Shown: one piece after another, positions 1 through 5,567 of the stretch | How positions within the stretch are numbered: the first letter of the stretch is position 1 | How the letters are laid out: every line of letters begins with the position of its first letter | Translations under genes and position numbers: made by a program | NCBI GenBank assembly: GCA_002388885.1 | Contig: DGNI01000111.1 | Location: 2,172-10,317 of the forward strand | Length of the DNA: 8,146 nt | Direction of reading: 5' to 3' | Source: Parvularculaceae bacterium UBA4496 | Lineage (GTDB): Bacteria; Pseudomonadota; Alphaproteobacteria; Caulobacterales; Parvularculaceae | Notes under the pieces: generated by a model | What the model saw: only the letters and a program-made list of their open reading frames with translations | Databases searched by the model: none | What the model was told of the DNA's origin: nothing

Positions 1-3
1 TTT

Positions 4-68
4 CTTCATCCTGAGGAGGCCTTTAGGCCGTCTCGAAGGGCGAAGAAATTTTCGCCCTCAGGATGAAG
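4..68. repeat. REP-like palindromic intergenic repeat upstream of fliL
   Basis: A 13-bp perfect inverted repeat, CTTCATCCTGAGG (4-16) and CCTCAGGATGAAG (56-68), encloses two smaller hairpins: GGCC-TTTA-GGCC (18-29) and GGGCGAA/TTCGCCC (38-44 and 51-57). The second overlaps the outer right arm, so alternative folds compete. The pieces TCATCCTGAGGAGGCC and GGCCGTCTCGAAGG look like a dispersed palindrome I recall from intergenic regions of many alphaproteobacterial genomes; that match is from memory. The element looks like one unit plus an inverted partial second unit. It could act as an mRNA 3'-end structure for an upstream gene outside the window. There is no T-tract typical of an intrinsic terminator. 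Confidence 0.6.
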
Positions 69-116
69 GCTTTGTAAACAGCCTCAGTTTTTAAGATATC
101 CAAATAGACAGGACAC

Positions 117-662
117 ATGCAGAAATTTCTTCCCATTATCGTCATCCTGATCGCCGGCGTCGCTGGCGGCGGCGGCGGCTATTTCTTCAAACTGCAGGCC
201 TCGCAAGGCGGTGAGGAGCATGCCGATGCTGGCGAACATGCGGAAGAAGGTCATGGCGCCGAAAGTGACGACAGCCACGGCGACAAGAAAGACAAGAAGA
301 AAAAGAAAAAAGGCGGCCATGGCGAGGCCGACGCCTCAAGCACGGTGTACATGAAATTCGGCCGCCAGTTTGTGGTGCCCGTCGTCGAGAACGGCAAGCC
401 GAAGTCGATGATGATCATGGATATCAACATCGAGGTAAACAGCGAACAGGGTGAGACGGTGTATGCTTACGAGCCGCGCCTTCGCGATGCGATTCTCGCG
501 CATCTCATCGTGAAAGCGGGCGAAGGCGATCTGCCCCTCATGCTCGAAGACAGCGCCATGATGGATGAAGTCAAGGCCGAGATTCTGACGATTTCAAAAA
601 CCATCATCGGCGACGGCGCGCTTCAAGTCCTGATCCAGGACATCGGGATGCAGAATTACTAG
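117..662 (+). CDS. fliL: FliL, flagellar basal body-associated protein
   Basis: FliL is a single-pass inner-membrane protein around the stator/MS-ring that supports torque generation and, in some species, stator stability. The 181-residue product has a short N-terminus and one transmembrane segment at about residues 5-24, ending in a glycine run. A charged linker (about 30-75) follows, with five histidines (35, 41, 46, 54, 68), many acidic residues and a KKDKKKKKK run (57-65). The periplasmic FliL domain runs from about 76 to 181, with YMKFGRQFVVPVV, a MDINIEV strand and the C-terminal VLIQDIGMQN that matches the family's usual ending. The ATG has a short-spaced AGGA at 110-113. The length is normal. 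The linker is unusually His- and Lys-rich. fliM, a common partner downstream, is not present here. Confidence 0.9.
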   Translation: MQKFLPIIVILIAGVAGGGGGYFFKLQASQGGEEHADAGEHAEEGHGAESDDSHGDKKDKKKKKKGGHGEADASSTVYMKFGRQFVVPVVENGKPKSMMIMDINIEVNSEQGETVYAYEPRLRDAILAHLIVKAGEGDLPLMLEDSAMMDEVKAEILTISKTIIGDGALQVLIQDIGMQNY

Positions 663-694
663 ACACTTCTGTTTCTTGTTTGTTATGCAAGCAC

Positions 695-991
695 ATGAGC
701 TTTGCAATTAGACGACTTTCACAAGACCATCTTGGCTTCATTTTAATGTCGGGAGAAAAAGCCGAGGGCGATTGTATATTCCGGTCGCTTCCAAGAAATT
801 CTAAAGATTTTCAATCTCCAGATTCGCTACTATTATTTGAATTACAGGAAAGAGGGGAATTTAGCTGGCTGCAAAAGTCTGGGAAGATAACAATCAGAGA
901 CGATCATGATTCCGTAGTCGCCCGAATCGAAAATAATAAGCTATATATCGGAAATTACGTCTTTGAAGTAATCAGCCTGCAGAGTTCTTAA
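695..991 (+). CDS. Hypothetical protein, small AT-rich orphan gene
   Basis: I do not recognise this gene. From the ATG at 695 it encodes 98 residues; an in-frame TTG at 680 would add five, and an ATG at 746 would shorten it. No clear ribosome binding site precedes any of these. The product is soluble-looking, with no signal peptide or membrane segment. It has a hydrophobic stretch LLLFELQERG near the middle and a C-terminal half (SGKITIRDD, VVARIENNKLYIGNYVFEV) that reads as alternating beta strands. GC is about 40% over 721-960, against about 60% in fliL, and codon choice (ATA, TTA, AAT, AGA) also differs from the neighbours. It follows fliL by 32 bp and faces flgD convergently. The composition suggests acquisition by transfer. 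Whether it is expressed or intact is uncertain. Confidence 0.55.
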   Translation: MSFAIRRLSQDHLGFILMSGEKAEGDCIFRSLPRNSKDFQSPDSLLLFELQERGEFSWLQKSGKITIRDDHDSVVARIENNKLYIGNYVFEVISLQSS

Positions 992-1030
992 GGCGTGTGG
1001 CTCCATAATCGGATACACTAATGATTCTAG

Positions 1031-1741
1031 TTATTCAGATGACTCTTCATCCAACAGACCAAGCCCGGCAATCTGGGCCGGCGTGATCTCAACGCCGCCT
1101 TCAAGCACGATGGCCGGCTCGCCCTCGGCATTGAGACGCACTTCGCGTACGCCGCCAAAGGTGTTCGCCGCTTCCTGACCGAGTACGGTTCCGTCCGCCG
1201 CGTAGTAGATTGCGTTGACGGCGTAGGCGCCCTGCGCGACCGGAGCGCCATTGACCGCGCCGTTCCACGATTGAACGCCGGTGGTGTTCACCGACGGAAA
1301 GCGCGCGATTTCGCGGCCCGTGCGGTCGGAAATCACTGTCTGCACATAGGCCGCTTCGCTGGAGCCCGACAGGCGGTACTTCACCGGATCGCCGTCGAAA
1401 TAGGCGGGCGCGTTTGACGCTTCGGCCTGTTTTCCGATCCAGCTTGCATACTTGTCGATGCCCCCGCCGCCGCCGAGCGCATCCGCGATAGAATCGAGCT
1501 TGGTATTGGCGTTGACGAGTTGTTCAACGGAGGAGAACTGCGCCAGCTGCGCCACAAATTCCGTGGAATCCGCCGGATCGAGCGGGTCCTGATTTTTCAA
1601 CTGCGCCGTTAAGAGTGTCAGAAAATTCTGAAAATCGACGGCGTTTAATCCGGCGTTTTCTTTCTTGCTGCTCGCAGCGCTTGCCGTCGTTGACGATGCC
1701 TGCTGACTCTGTGTCGTCGGAATAATAGCCGCCGCTTGCAT
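1031..1741 (-). CDS. flgD: FlgD, flagellar hook-cap (hook assembly) protein
   Basis: FlgD caps the growing hook and promotes addition of FlgE subunits. The 236-residue product opens with a Gln/Ala/Ser-rich export-type N-terminus. The family's hallmark follows at about residues 36-80: DFQNFLTLLTAQLKNQDPLDP, then STEFVAQLAQFSSVEQLVN. After a glycine linker (about 90-94), the C-terminal Ig-like/FlgD part (about 110-205) includes SWNGAVNGAPVAQGAYAVNAIYY, the typical 'W-G-...-G-x-Y' pattern. I chose the ATG at 1741 because GGAG lies six bases upstream (1751-1748). An in-frame TTG at 1753 would put the start in front of that site. The gene sits 20 bp after fliK and is very likely cotranscribed with it. 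Only 39 bp separate its stop from the orphan gene's stop, with no terminator seen. Confidence 0.93.
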   Translation of the reverse strand: MQAAAIIPTTQSQQASSTTASAASSKKENAGLNAVDFQNFLTLLTAQLKNQDPLDPADSTEFVAQLAQFSSVEQLVNANTKLDSIADALGGGGGIDKYASWIGKQAEASNAPAYFDGDPVKYRLSGSSEAAYVQTVISDRTGREIARFPSVNTTGVQSWNGAVNGAPVAQGAYAVNAIYYAADGTVLGQEAANTFGGVREVRLNAEGEPAIVLEGGVEITPAQIAGLGLLDEESSE

Positions 1742-1747
1742 GGCGCT

Positions 1748-1751
1748 CTCC
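1748..1751 (-). promoter_or_regulatory. Ribosome binding site fixing the flgD start
   Basis: On the minus strand GGAG occupies 1751-1748 with a six-base spacer to the ATG at 1741. It lies in the 20-bp fliK-flgD gap. It supports the ATG start over the in-frame TTG at 1753, which lies immediately in front of the site and could not use it. Confidence 0.75.
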
Positions 1752-1761
1752 AATTTTGTTG

Positions 1762-2898
1762 TTAAAGACGGCGGTCGAGACGGCCAAGCGCAACCATGCG
1801 ACCAGTCGCGTCGTGCTCTTCCAGTCCTGCGGCGCGCTCAAGTTCATTCGCCGCAATGAAAGTTTTTTCGGCTTCAAACTCTTCGTCTGAAGCGTCCTTT
1901 GCGCCATGCTCAGTGAATTGAAGGTCAAGACCTTCAAAACCCTGCTCGGCCAGCGATTTGTGGAACGCATCCGCGTTGCGGCGCATGAGATCCAGCGTTT
2001 CGGGCGTGTCGGCTGAAATGACCGCACGCACCAGCTCGCCTCCGTCACCCTCAAACCGGATCATCACCCGGCCAAGTTCCGGCGGATCAAGGCGGACTTC
2101 CAGCCTGCCCTCGCCATGGCGAGACACCAGCGCGGCCAACACCTGATCGCGCACCGGGTTGATTGACACAGACTTATCAGCAGCTACCGAGACCGCATCC
2201 GCACGGGAAATTGCGCGTTCGGCAACCGGTGCATCAATGTCTGTAACCGGCGCCGCAACGGCGTGCTCGGCCTTCATGGTCTCGCCAATCGACTTTGCCG
2301 CAATCGCGACGGGATTCTGGCCTTGCGCAAAGGGTTTGTTCGCACCCTGACGCGGCGCCATGAACGCCTGGTCATTGGCGTTCTCACTGCGAGGCCCGGC
2401 GCCGGGCTCCAGCACCGGCTTGTCATCCGGCGCGAGTGTGGCGGTCTGAACAGCTTTCAAGGCGCTGGTCGCAATAGCGCCCTCGCCAGCCGCGGCGTTC
2501 GCCTTTTGAATCGTGAACTCGCCTGCATTACTGACGTTATGAATAGGTGCGTCACCGACGACCGGCGCGAGCCCCGAAACCGCGTCATCAGCAATGACGT
2601 CAGCGGCCGTTGTTGCAATTGCTACATTGTCCGGAGGAAACATCGCATCGAGCCCCTCAAGCCCTGCTTCGCTGAGCAGTTCGTCGGCTCGTGGATGGTT
2701 GGCGATACCCAGAGGTTGGCCGAGGGCATTTTCATTCGCATTCTCGTTTGGCGTTAGCAAACGATTCAGAATTGCAAAGAAACCGTTACGGTCCGTTCCG
2801 GTGTTATCTGCATTCGCAGCCAGTTTTGCGCCGCCAGCTTCCTTTCCGGAAAGCTTGCCGCCGAGCGATGTCAAAAACGCAAGAGAATTATTTTCCAT
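1762..2898 (-). CDS. fliK: FliK, flagellar hook-length control protein
   Basis: FliK measures hook length and, by contact with FlhB, switches the export apparatus from rod/hook to filament substrates. The 378-residue product has a long low-complexity N-terminal and middle part (about 1-245), rich in Ala, Asn, Asp and Gly, as expected for the extended ruler region. The conserved C-terminal Flg_hook domain spans about 247-332, with RLEVRLDPPELGRVMIRFEGDG (core LDPPELGRV at 270-278) and the helical SADTPETLDLMRRNADAF. A charged tail of about 45 residues follows. The ATG at 2898 has AGGA seven bases upstream. The gene is followed after 20 bp by flgD, forming a hook-building operon divergent from the rod-binding gene. 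The N-terminal ruler is poorly conserved in all species, so the call rests on the C-terminal domain and context. Confidence 0.92.
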   Translation of the reverse strand: MENNSLAFLTSLGGKLSGKEAGGAKLAANADNTGTDRNGFFAILNRLLTPNENANENALGQPLGIANHPRADELLSEAGLEGLDAMFPPDNVAIATTAADVIADDAVSGLAPVVGDAPIHNVSNAGEFTIQKANAAAGEGAIATSALKAVQTATLAPDDKPVLEPGAGPRSENANDQAFMAPRQGANKPFAQGQNPVAIAAKSIGETMKAEHAVAAPVTDIDAPVAERAISRADAVSVAADKSVSINPVRDQVLAALVSRHGEGRLEVRLDPPELGRVMIRFEGDGGELVRAVISADTPETLDLMRRNADAFHKSLAEQGFEGLDLQFTEHGAKDASDEEFEAEKTFIAANELERAAGLEEHDATGRMVALGRLDRRL

Positions 2899-2980
2899 AA
2901 GACTTTCCTACATTTGATAACTTATTTTTTAGTTACGCCGCGTAGGTTTGCATAAAATTTTTCCTATTACGGAGCGTTTC
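2899..2980. promoter_or_regulatory. Divergent intergenic region between fliK and the rod-binding gene
   Basis: This 82-bp AT-rich spacer must hold, or lie downstream of, the start signals for both the fliK-flgD pair (-) and the rod-binding/FlgN-like pair (+). Both ribosome binding sites are visible: AGGA at 2909-2906 for fliK, and GGAG at 2971-2974 for the plus-strand gene. I could not find a convincing sigma-54 motif (GG-N10-GC) on either strand. TTGCAT near 2949 resembles a -12 half-site but lacks a GG ten bases before it. T/A runs such as CATAAAAT (2951-2958) could serve as a -10, without a good -35. The promoter call rests on gene orientation, not on a motif. Confidence 0.45.
2971..2974 (+). 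promoter_or_regulatory. Ribosome binding site fixing the rod-binding gene start
   Basis: GGAG at 2971-2974, with a six-base spacer to the ATG at 2981, selects that ATG. An in-frame TTG at 2948 would add eleven residues but has no purine-rich site at the right distance. Confidence 0.75.
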
Positions 2981-3286
2981 ATGGACGTCCCCGGCCTGCC
3001 CTACATCGCGCCTTCCAAGATTACGGCGCCGAAAAGCACATCCGAGCAATCGGATGCGGACCGCGATGCGGCCATCCGTGAAAAGGCAAAAGAGTTTGAA
3101 ACGGTCTTTATCGCCGAGATGCTTTCACATGCCGGTTTCGACAAGGCGCTTTCGGAAAATTCCGGCTTCGGCGGCGAAGCCTTCTCCCGCATGCTGGTTG
3201 AATCCTATGCGGAACAATTATCTCAAAAAGGCGGTTTCGGCCTCGCCGATCAGATTTACCGCCAGTTAAAAGGTGAAAGCGCGTGA
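2981..3286 (+). CDS. Rod-binding protein, CheL / FlgJ N-terminal domain type
   Basis: The 101-residue product matches the rod-binding domain found at the N-terminus of enterobacterial FlgJ, where it works as a rod cap or scaffold in the periplasm. As in most Alphaproteobacteria there is no C-terminal peptidoglycan hydrolase domain, so it is a stand-alone rod-binding protein (named CheL in Caulobacter). The domain covers about residues 33-96: a KAKEFETVFIAEML helix, a GFGGEAFSRMLVESYAEQL helix and the closing GGFGLADQIYRQL. The first 30 residues are a polar leader without a signal peptide, as expected for a type III export substrate. It overlaps the next gene by four bases (GTGA), so the two are translationally coupled. 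Without the hydrolase domain, a separate muralytic enzyme would be needed to let the rod through the wall. Confidence 0.85.
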   Translation: MDVPGLPYIAPSKITAPKSTSEQSDADRDAAIREKAKEFETVFIAEMLSHAGFDKALSENSGFGGEAFSRMLVESYAEQLSQKGGFGLADQIYRQLKGESA

Positions 3287-3669
3287 AGGCTCAGATAGAA
3301 AAACTGAAAACGATTGTCTCAGGACTTGCGAAAGTCACCGAAGCCGAGCGTACCGCCATCGCAAAACGCGCCTTTGACGCCGTCGCGGAACTCGCAACGG
3401 AAAAAGAGTCCCTGTTAAAAGAGTTCAATACGCTCGCAGCGGAGCTTACCGAGTCAGACCTGACTGACTCAATCCTCAAGGAACTTGACGTCATCCGGGA
3501 AAAGGCCGCTGAAAACGCAGCCATATTAAAGGCGACAGCCGAGGGCGCGCGCGCCGCACGCGCCCGTCTTCAAACATTGCGCGAAGCCGACCTCAAAACC
3601 GGCGTCTACCGCGCTGACGGCGCAGCGATGAAAAATCCGAACGCGTCAACCTTCGCCGCAAAAGCCTGA
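3283..3669 (+). CDS. FlgN-like flagellar export chaperone (putative)
   Basis: This 128-residue protein is almost entirely helical. A first long amphipathic coiled-coil helix (about 1-55) and a second (about 60-103) have regular Leu/Ala/Ile spacing and many Glu/Lys. A polar tail follows with LKTGVYRADG (104-113) and PNASTFAAKA at the end. That architecture and tail resemble FlgN-family proteins, chaperones of the hook-filament junction proteins FlgK and FlgL. Location directly behind a rod-binding gene, in a GTGA overlap, supports a flagellar role. The start is a GTG at 3283 with AGG at 3271-3273, nine bases upstream. Helical-hairpin chaperones diverge strongly, so another flagellar chaperone or an FliJ-like protein is possible. 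The coiled-coil shape is clear; the family is moderately sure. Confidence 0.6.
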   Translation: MKAQIEKLKTIVSGLAKVTEAERTAIAKRAFDAVAELATEKESLLKEFNTLAAELTESDLTDSILKELDVIREKAAENAAILKATAEGARAARARLQTLREADLKTGVYRADGAAMKNPNASTFAAKA

Positions 3670-3903
3670 CGGGCTAAATTGCAAATCAGCAAATTGAAAT
3701 AAATTCAAACTGTTCAGTGATTAAGGGCTTGTTAGACGCTTCAGTGTAGTTTCACGAAATGCAGTCCAGGTGGGCTGTTGCGGACTCGCCTAAACGGCGC
3801 GCCGCGGGCCAGAAGGTTCGAAAACCCTGCGCGACCCGCAGGACTCCCGGCAACTCCCTCGTGAGGTCGGACCGTTAACTTAACGATCCAACAGGAGTAT
3901 AAA
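3670..3903 (+). promoter_or_regulatory. Flagellin upstream region and probable structured 5' leader
   Basis: This 234-bp stretch holds no gene. The first 60 bases are AT-rich, with a weak TTGAA/TTCAA inverted repeat (3694-3708). From about 3760 it becomes GC-rich and foldable: AGTCC (3763-3767) with GGACT (3782-3786), CCTGCG/CGCAGG around a five-base loop (3826-3842), CCTC-GT-GAGG (3857-3866) and the palindrome at 3873-3885. AGGAG at 3893-3897, six bases before the ATG, is a strong ribosome binding site. FlbT of Caulobacter is known to act on the flagellin mRNA 5' untranslated region, so this stretch is the likely target here (inference). A near sigma-54 pattern ending in TTGC at 3778-3781 has GG-N9-GC rather than GG-N10-GC, so no promoter is assigned. 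Confidence 0.55.
3873..3885. repeat. 13-bp palindrome just upstream of the flagellin ribosome binding site
   Basis: CGTTAA-C-TTAACG is a perfect inverted repeat around a single base, and it also contains TTAAC twice in tandem. It ends seven bases before AGGAG (3893-3897). As DNA it could be a dimeric repressor or activator site. As RNA the one-base loop would open to a weak four- or five-pair AU-rich hairpin close to the ribosome binding site. Its function is not known. Confidence 0.5.
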
Positions 3904-5100
3904 ATGAACAGCCTACTTACAAATACGTCCGCCATGGTGGCGTTGCAGAACCTGCGTTCGGTCAACAAAGACTTGTCGATGGTTCAGGAGCAAATCTCTA
4001 CCGGTAAAAAAGTCGGTAACGCTCGTGACAACGCAGCTATCTTCGCTATCTCGACTGTCATGCAGTCGGACGTGAAAGGCTTCGAAGCGATCAGCTCATC
4101 GCTGAACCTTGGCGCTTCTTCTGTCGGCGTTGCACGCGGCGCCGCCGAAAAAATCACCGAACTGCTCGTCGATATGAAAGGCCTCATCGTTGCGGCCCAG
4201 GAAGACAACGTCGACCGCGCCAAAATCCAGACGGATATTGGCCAGCTTCGCGATCAGATCGGTTCTATTGTTGAAGCCGCTCAGTTTAACGGCCTCAACT
4301 TCCTTAAAGGCGCTGACACGACCAGCTTCCTCGCTTCGCTTGACCGCGATTCGGGCGGCAACGTGACGGCGAGCACGATTGATGTTGCGGATTATAGCCT
4401 CGAAACCGCTGCCGGTAATGCGGTTGCCGGCCTTGGCGCTGGCACGACCGGCGTCGGCACGGGCTTCAACACCGCTGCTCAGCTTGTCGCCGATACAGGC
4501 GTGTTCTCGCTTGATATCGACGATGGCGCGACGTTTACGGCGGGCGATACGTACGAAGTGCGTATTGACGGCCGCAAACTGGTTTATGAAGTGCAGACAG
4601 GCGACGATGAAGATGATGTTGCTCAGGGCATTGCGAACCTGATCAATAACGCCGGTATCTCTGGTGTTTCTTCAGCTTTCGTCTCTGGCGGCGGTTCAGC
4701 TGACGCTACAGCTGACATCACCAACGCTTCTGGCGCAACTATCGCTGTTGAGCTCACCGTTACGGACGGATCGGGCGGCGGTCTCGCCAACCTGAACGGC
4801 CTTGACGTTTCGAACGCAACGAATGCGGCTGCCGCGCTCGTTTCAATCGAAGGGCTGATTTCTGAAGCTATCGATGCTGCTGCTTCGTTCGGTTCCGCTC
4901 AAAAGCGGATCGAAATTCAGAACGAATTCGTCACCAACCTGACGGACGCTCTGAAAACAGGTATCGGCTCTCTGACAGACGCCGACCTGGAAGCGGCTTC
5001 TGCTCGCTTGCAGTCTCTGCAGGTTCAGCAGCAGCTGGGCATCCAGGCGCTGTCGATTGCGAACGCTTCGCCGAACGCAATCCTCGGCCTGTTCCGCTAA
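3904..5100 (+). CDS. Flagellin, filament subunit with enlarged central domain
   Basis: Flagellin polymerises into the filament after export through the flagellar type III apparatus. The 398-residue product has the conserved N-terminal D0/D1 helices (about 1-137: ALQNLRSVNKDLSMVQEQISTGKKV, ARDNAAIFAIST, EAAQFNGLNFLKG) and C-terminal D1/D0 helices (about 308-398, ending SIANASPNAILGLFR). Between them lies a Gly/Ala/Asp/Thr-rich insert (about 145-305) with a strand-rich core at about 200-300 (YEVRIDGRKLVYEV, IAVELTVTDGSG). Caulobacter-type flagellins are roughly 270-280 residues, so this one is about 120 longer. I see no Cys, Trp or His and only one Pro. GCT, TCT and GGC codons are frequent, as in highly expressed genes. 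Start and ribosome binding site are clear, and flaF and flbT follow. Confidence 0.95.
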   Translation: MNSLLTNTSAMVALQNLRSVNKDLSMVQEQISTGKKVGNARDNAAIFAISTVMQSDVKGFEAISSSLNLGASSVGVARGAAEKITELLVDMKGLIVAAQEDNVDRAKIQTDIGQLRDQIGSIVEAAQFNGLNFLKGADTTSFLASLDRDSGGNVTASTIDVADYSLETAAGNAVAGLGAGTTGVGTGFNTAAQLVADTGVFSLDIDDGATFTAGDTYEVRIDGRKLVYEVQTGDDEDDVAQGIANLINNAGISGVSSAFVSGGGSADATADITNASGATIAVELTVTDGSGGGLANLNGLDVSNATNAAAALVSIEGLISEAIDAAASFGSAQKRIEIQNEFVTNLTDALKTGIGSLTDADLEAASARLQSLQVQQQLGIQALSIANASPNAILGLFR

Positions 5101-5111
5101 TAATGACGACC

Positions 5112-5144
5112 TCCGCGAAGGCCTCCGGGCCTTCGCGGATTTTT
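5112..5144 (+). terminator. Intrinsic terminator after the flagellin gene
   Basis: A perfect 12-bp stem, TCCGCGAAGGCC (5112-5123) and GGCCTTCGCGGA (5128-5139), closes on the four-base loop TCCG and is followed by TTTTT (5140-5144). The C(UCCG)G loop belongs to the very stable UNCG tetraloop class. It begins 11 bases after the flagellin stop. It should end most flagellin transcripts, protect their 3' ends and lower read-through into flaF-flbT. Confidence 0.95.
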
Positions 5145-5180
5145 ATAAGAAACTAGGGGGATAAAGGGGTTAAAGAAGAC

Positions 5181-5567
5181 ATGACTGTTACGGCACTCGC
5201 GCGAAATGCTTATCAACAATCCACAAAAACAACAGCGTCGCCGCGCTCTGTAGAGCGTCAGTTATTGACCAGGCTGACGAGCGCTCTCATTGCCGCCGAA
5301 AAAGCACGCGATGACGACAAGATGGGTCTAGCCCGCGCGCTCGGTAAAAATCTGGAATTCTGGACAACAGTTGCCGCCGACGTCGCCAGCGATACTAATC
5401 AGCTGCCGGCGGAATTAAGGGCGCAATTATTCTATCTCTACGAGTTCACGCGTCATACGACCAACAAAGTTATCAATGGCGATGACACCGCTAGTATTCA
5501 TCCGTTAATCGAAATTAATCAGAATATCATGCAGGGTTTGCAAGGAAGTCCCGAAGGAGCCGCCTAG
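5181..5567 (+). CDS. flaF: FlaF, flagellin biosynthesis regulator
   Basis: FlaF is an alphaproteobacterial cytoplasmic protein needed for flagellin production; in Caulobacter it counteracts FlbT and has been linked to flagellin secretion. The 128-residue, mostly helical product shows the family landmarks: an N-terminal ARNAYQQS (7-14), VERQLLTRLTSALIAAE (24-40), LGKNLEFWTTVAADV (54-68) and LPAELRAQLFYLYEFT (75-90). The ATG at 5181 follows a purine-rich AGGGG at 5165-5169, a rather long 11-base spacing. The gene lies 36 bases after the flagellin terminator and its TAG is immediately followed by the flbT ATG. Gene order flagellin-flaF-flbT is the classic alphaproteobacterial arrangement. The leader between terminator and start is short, so either read-through or a promoter inside 5145-5165 must supply transcription. 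Confidence 0.92.
   Translation: MTVTALARNAYQQSTKTTASPRSVERQLLTRLTSALIAAEKARDDDKMGLARALGKNLEFWTTVAADVASDTNQLPAELRAQLFYLYEFTRHTTNKVINGDDTASIHPLIEINQNIMQGLQGSPEGAA

Noticed and set aside
1524..2054. 176-codon minus-strand frame spanning the fliK-flgD junction
   Set aside because: It overlaps two recognised genes in another frame and has no domain. A fusion or frameshift is not needed, since both genes have intact starts and stops.
2263..2757. 164-codon plus-strand open frame inside fliK
   Set aside because: It is rich in Arg and Cys and typical of antisense shadows. The fliK frame carries the conserved hook-domain motif and its own ribosome binding site.
3662..3708. Possible terminator after the FlgN-like gene (AGCC/GGCT and TTGAA/TTCAA)
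   Set aside because: The stems are only four to five pairs and no T-run follows. Read-through toward flagellin cannot be excluded.
3768..3781. Possible sigma-54 promoter in front of flagellin (AGG...TTGC)
   Set aside because: The GG and GC are nine bases apart instead of ten, and the -24 side lacks TGGCAC. It is too weak to call.
3791..3815. Possible FliA (sigma-28) promoter starting TAAA
   Set aside because: The sequence after the spacer (GCCAGAAG at a 13-base distance) departs from GCCGATAA and from the usual spacing.
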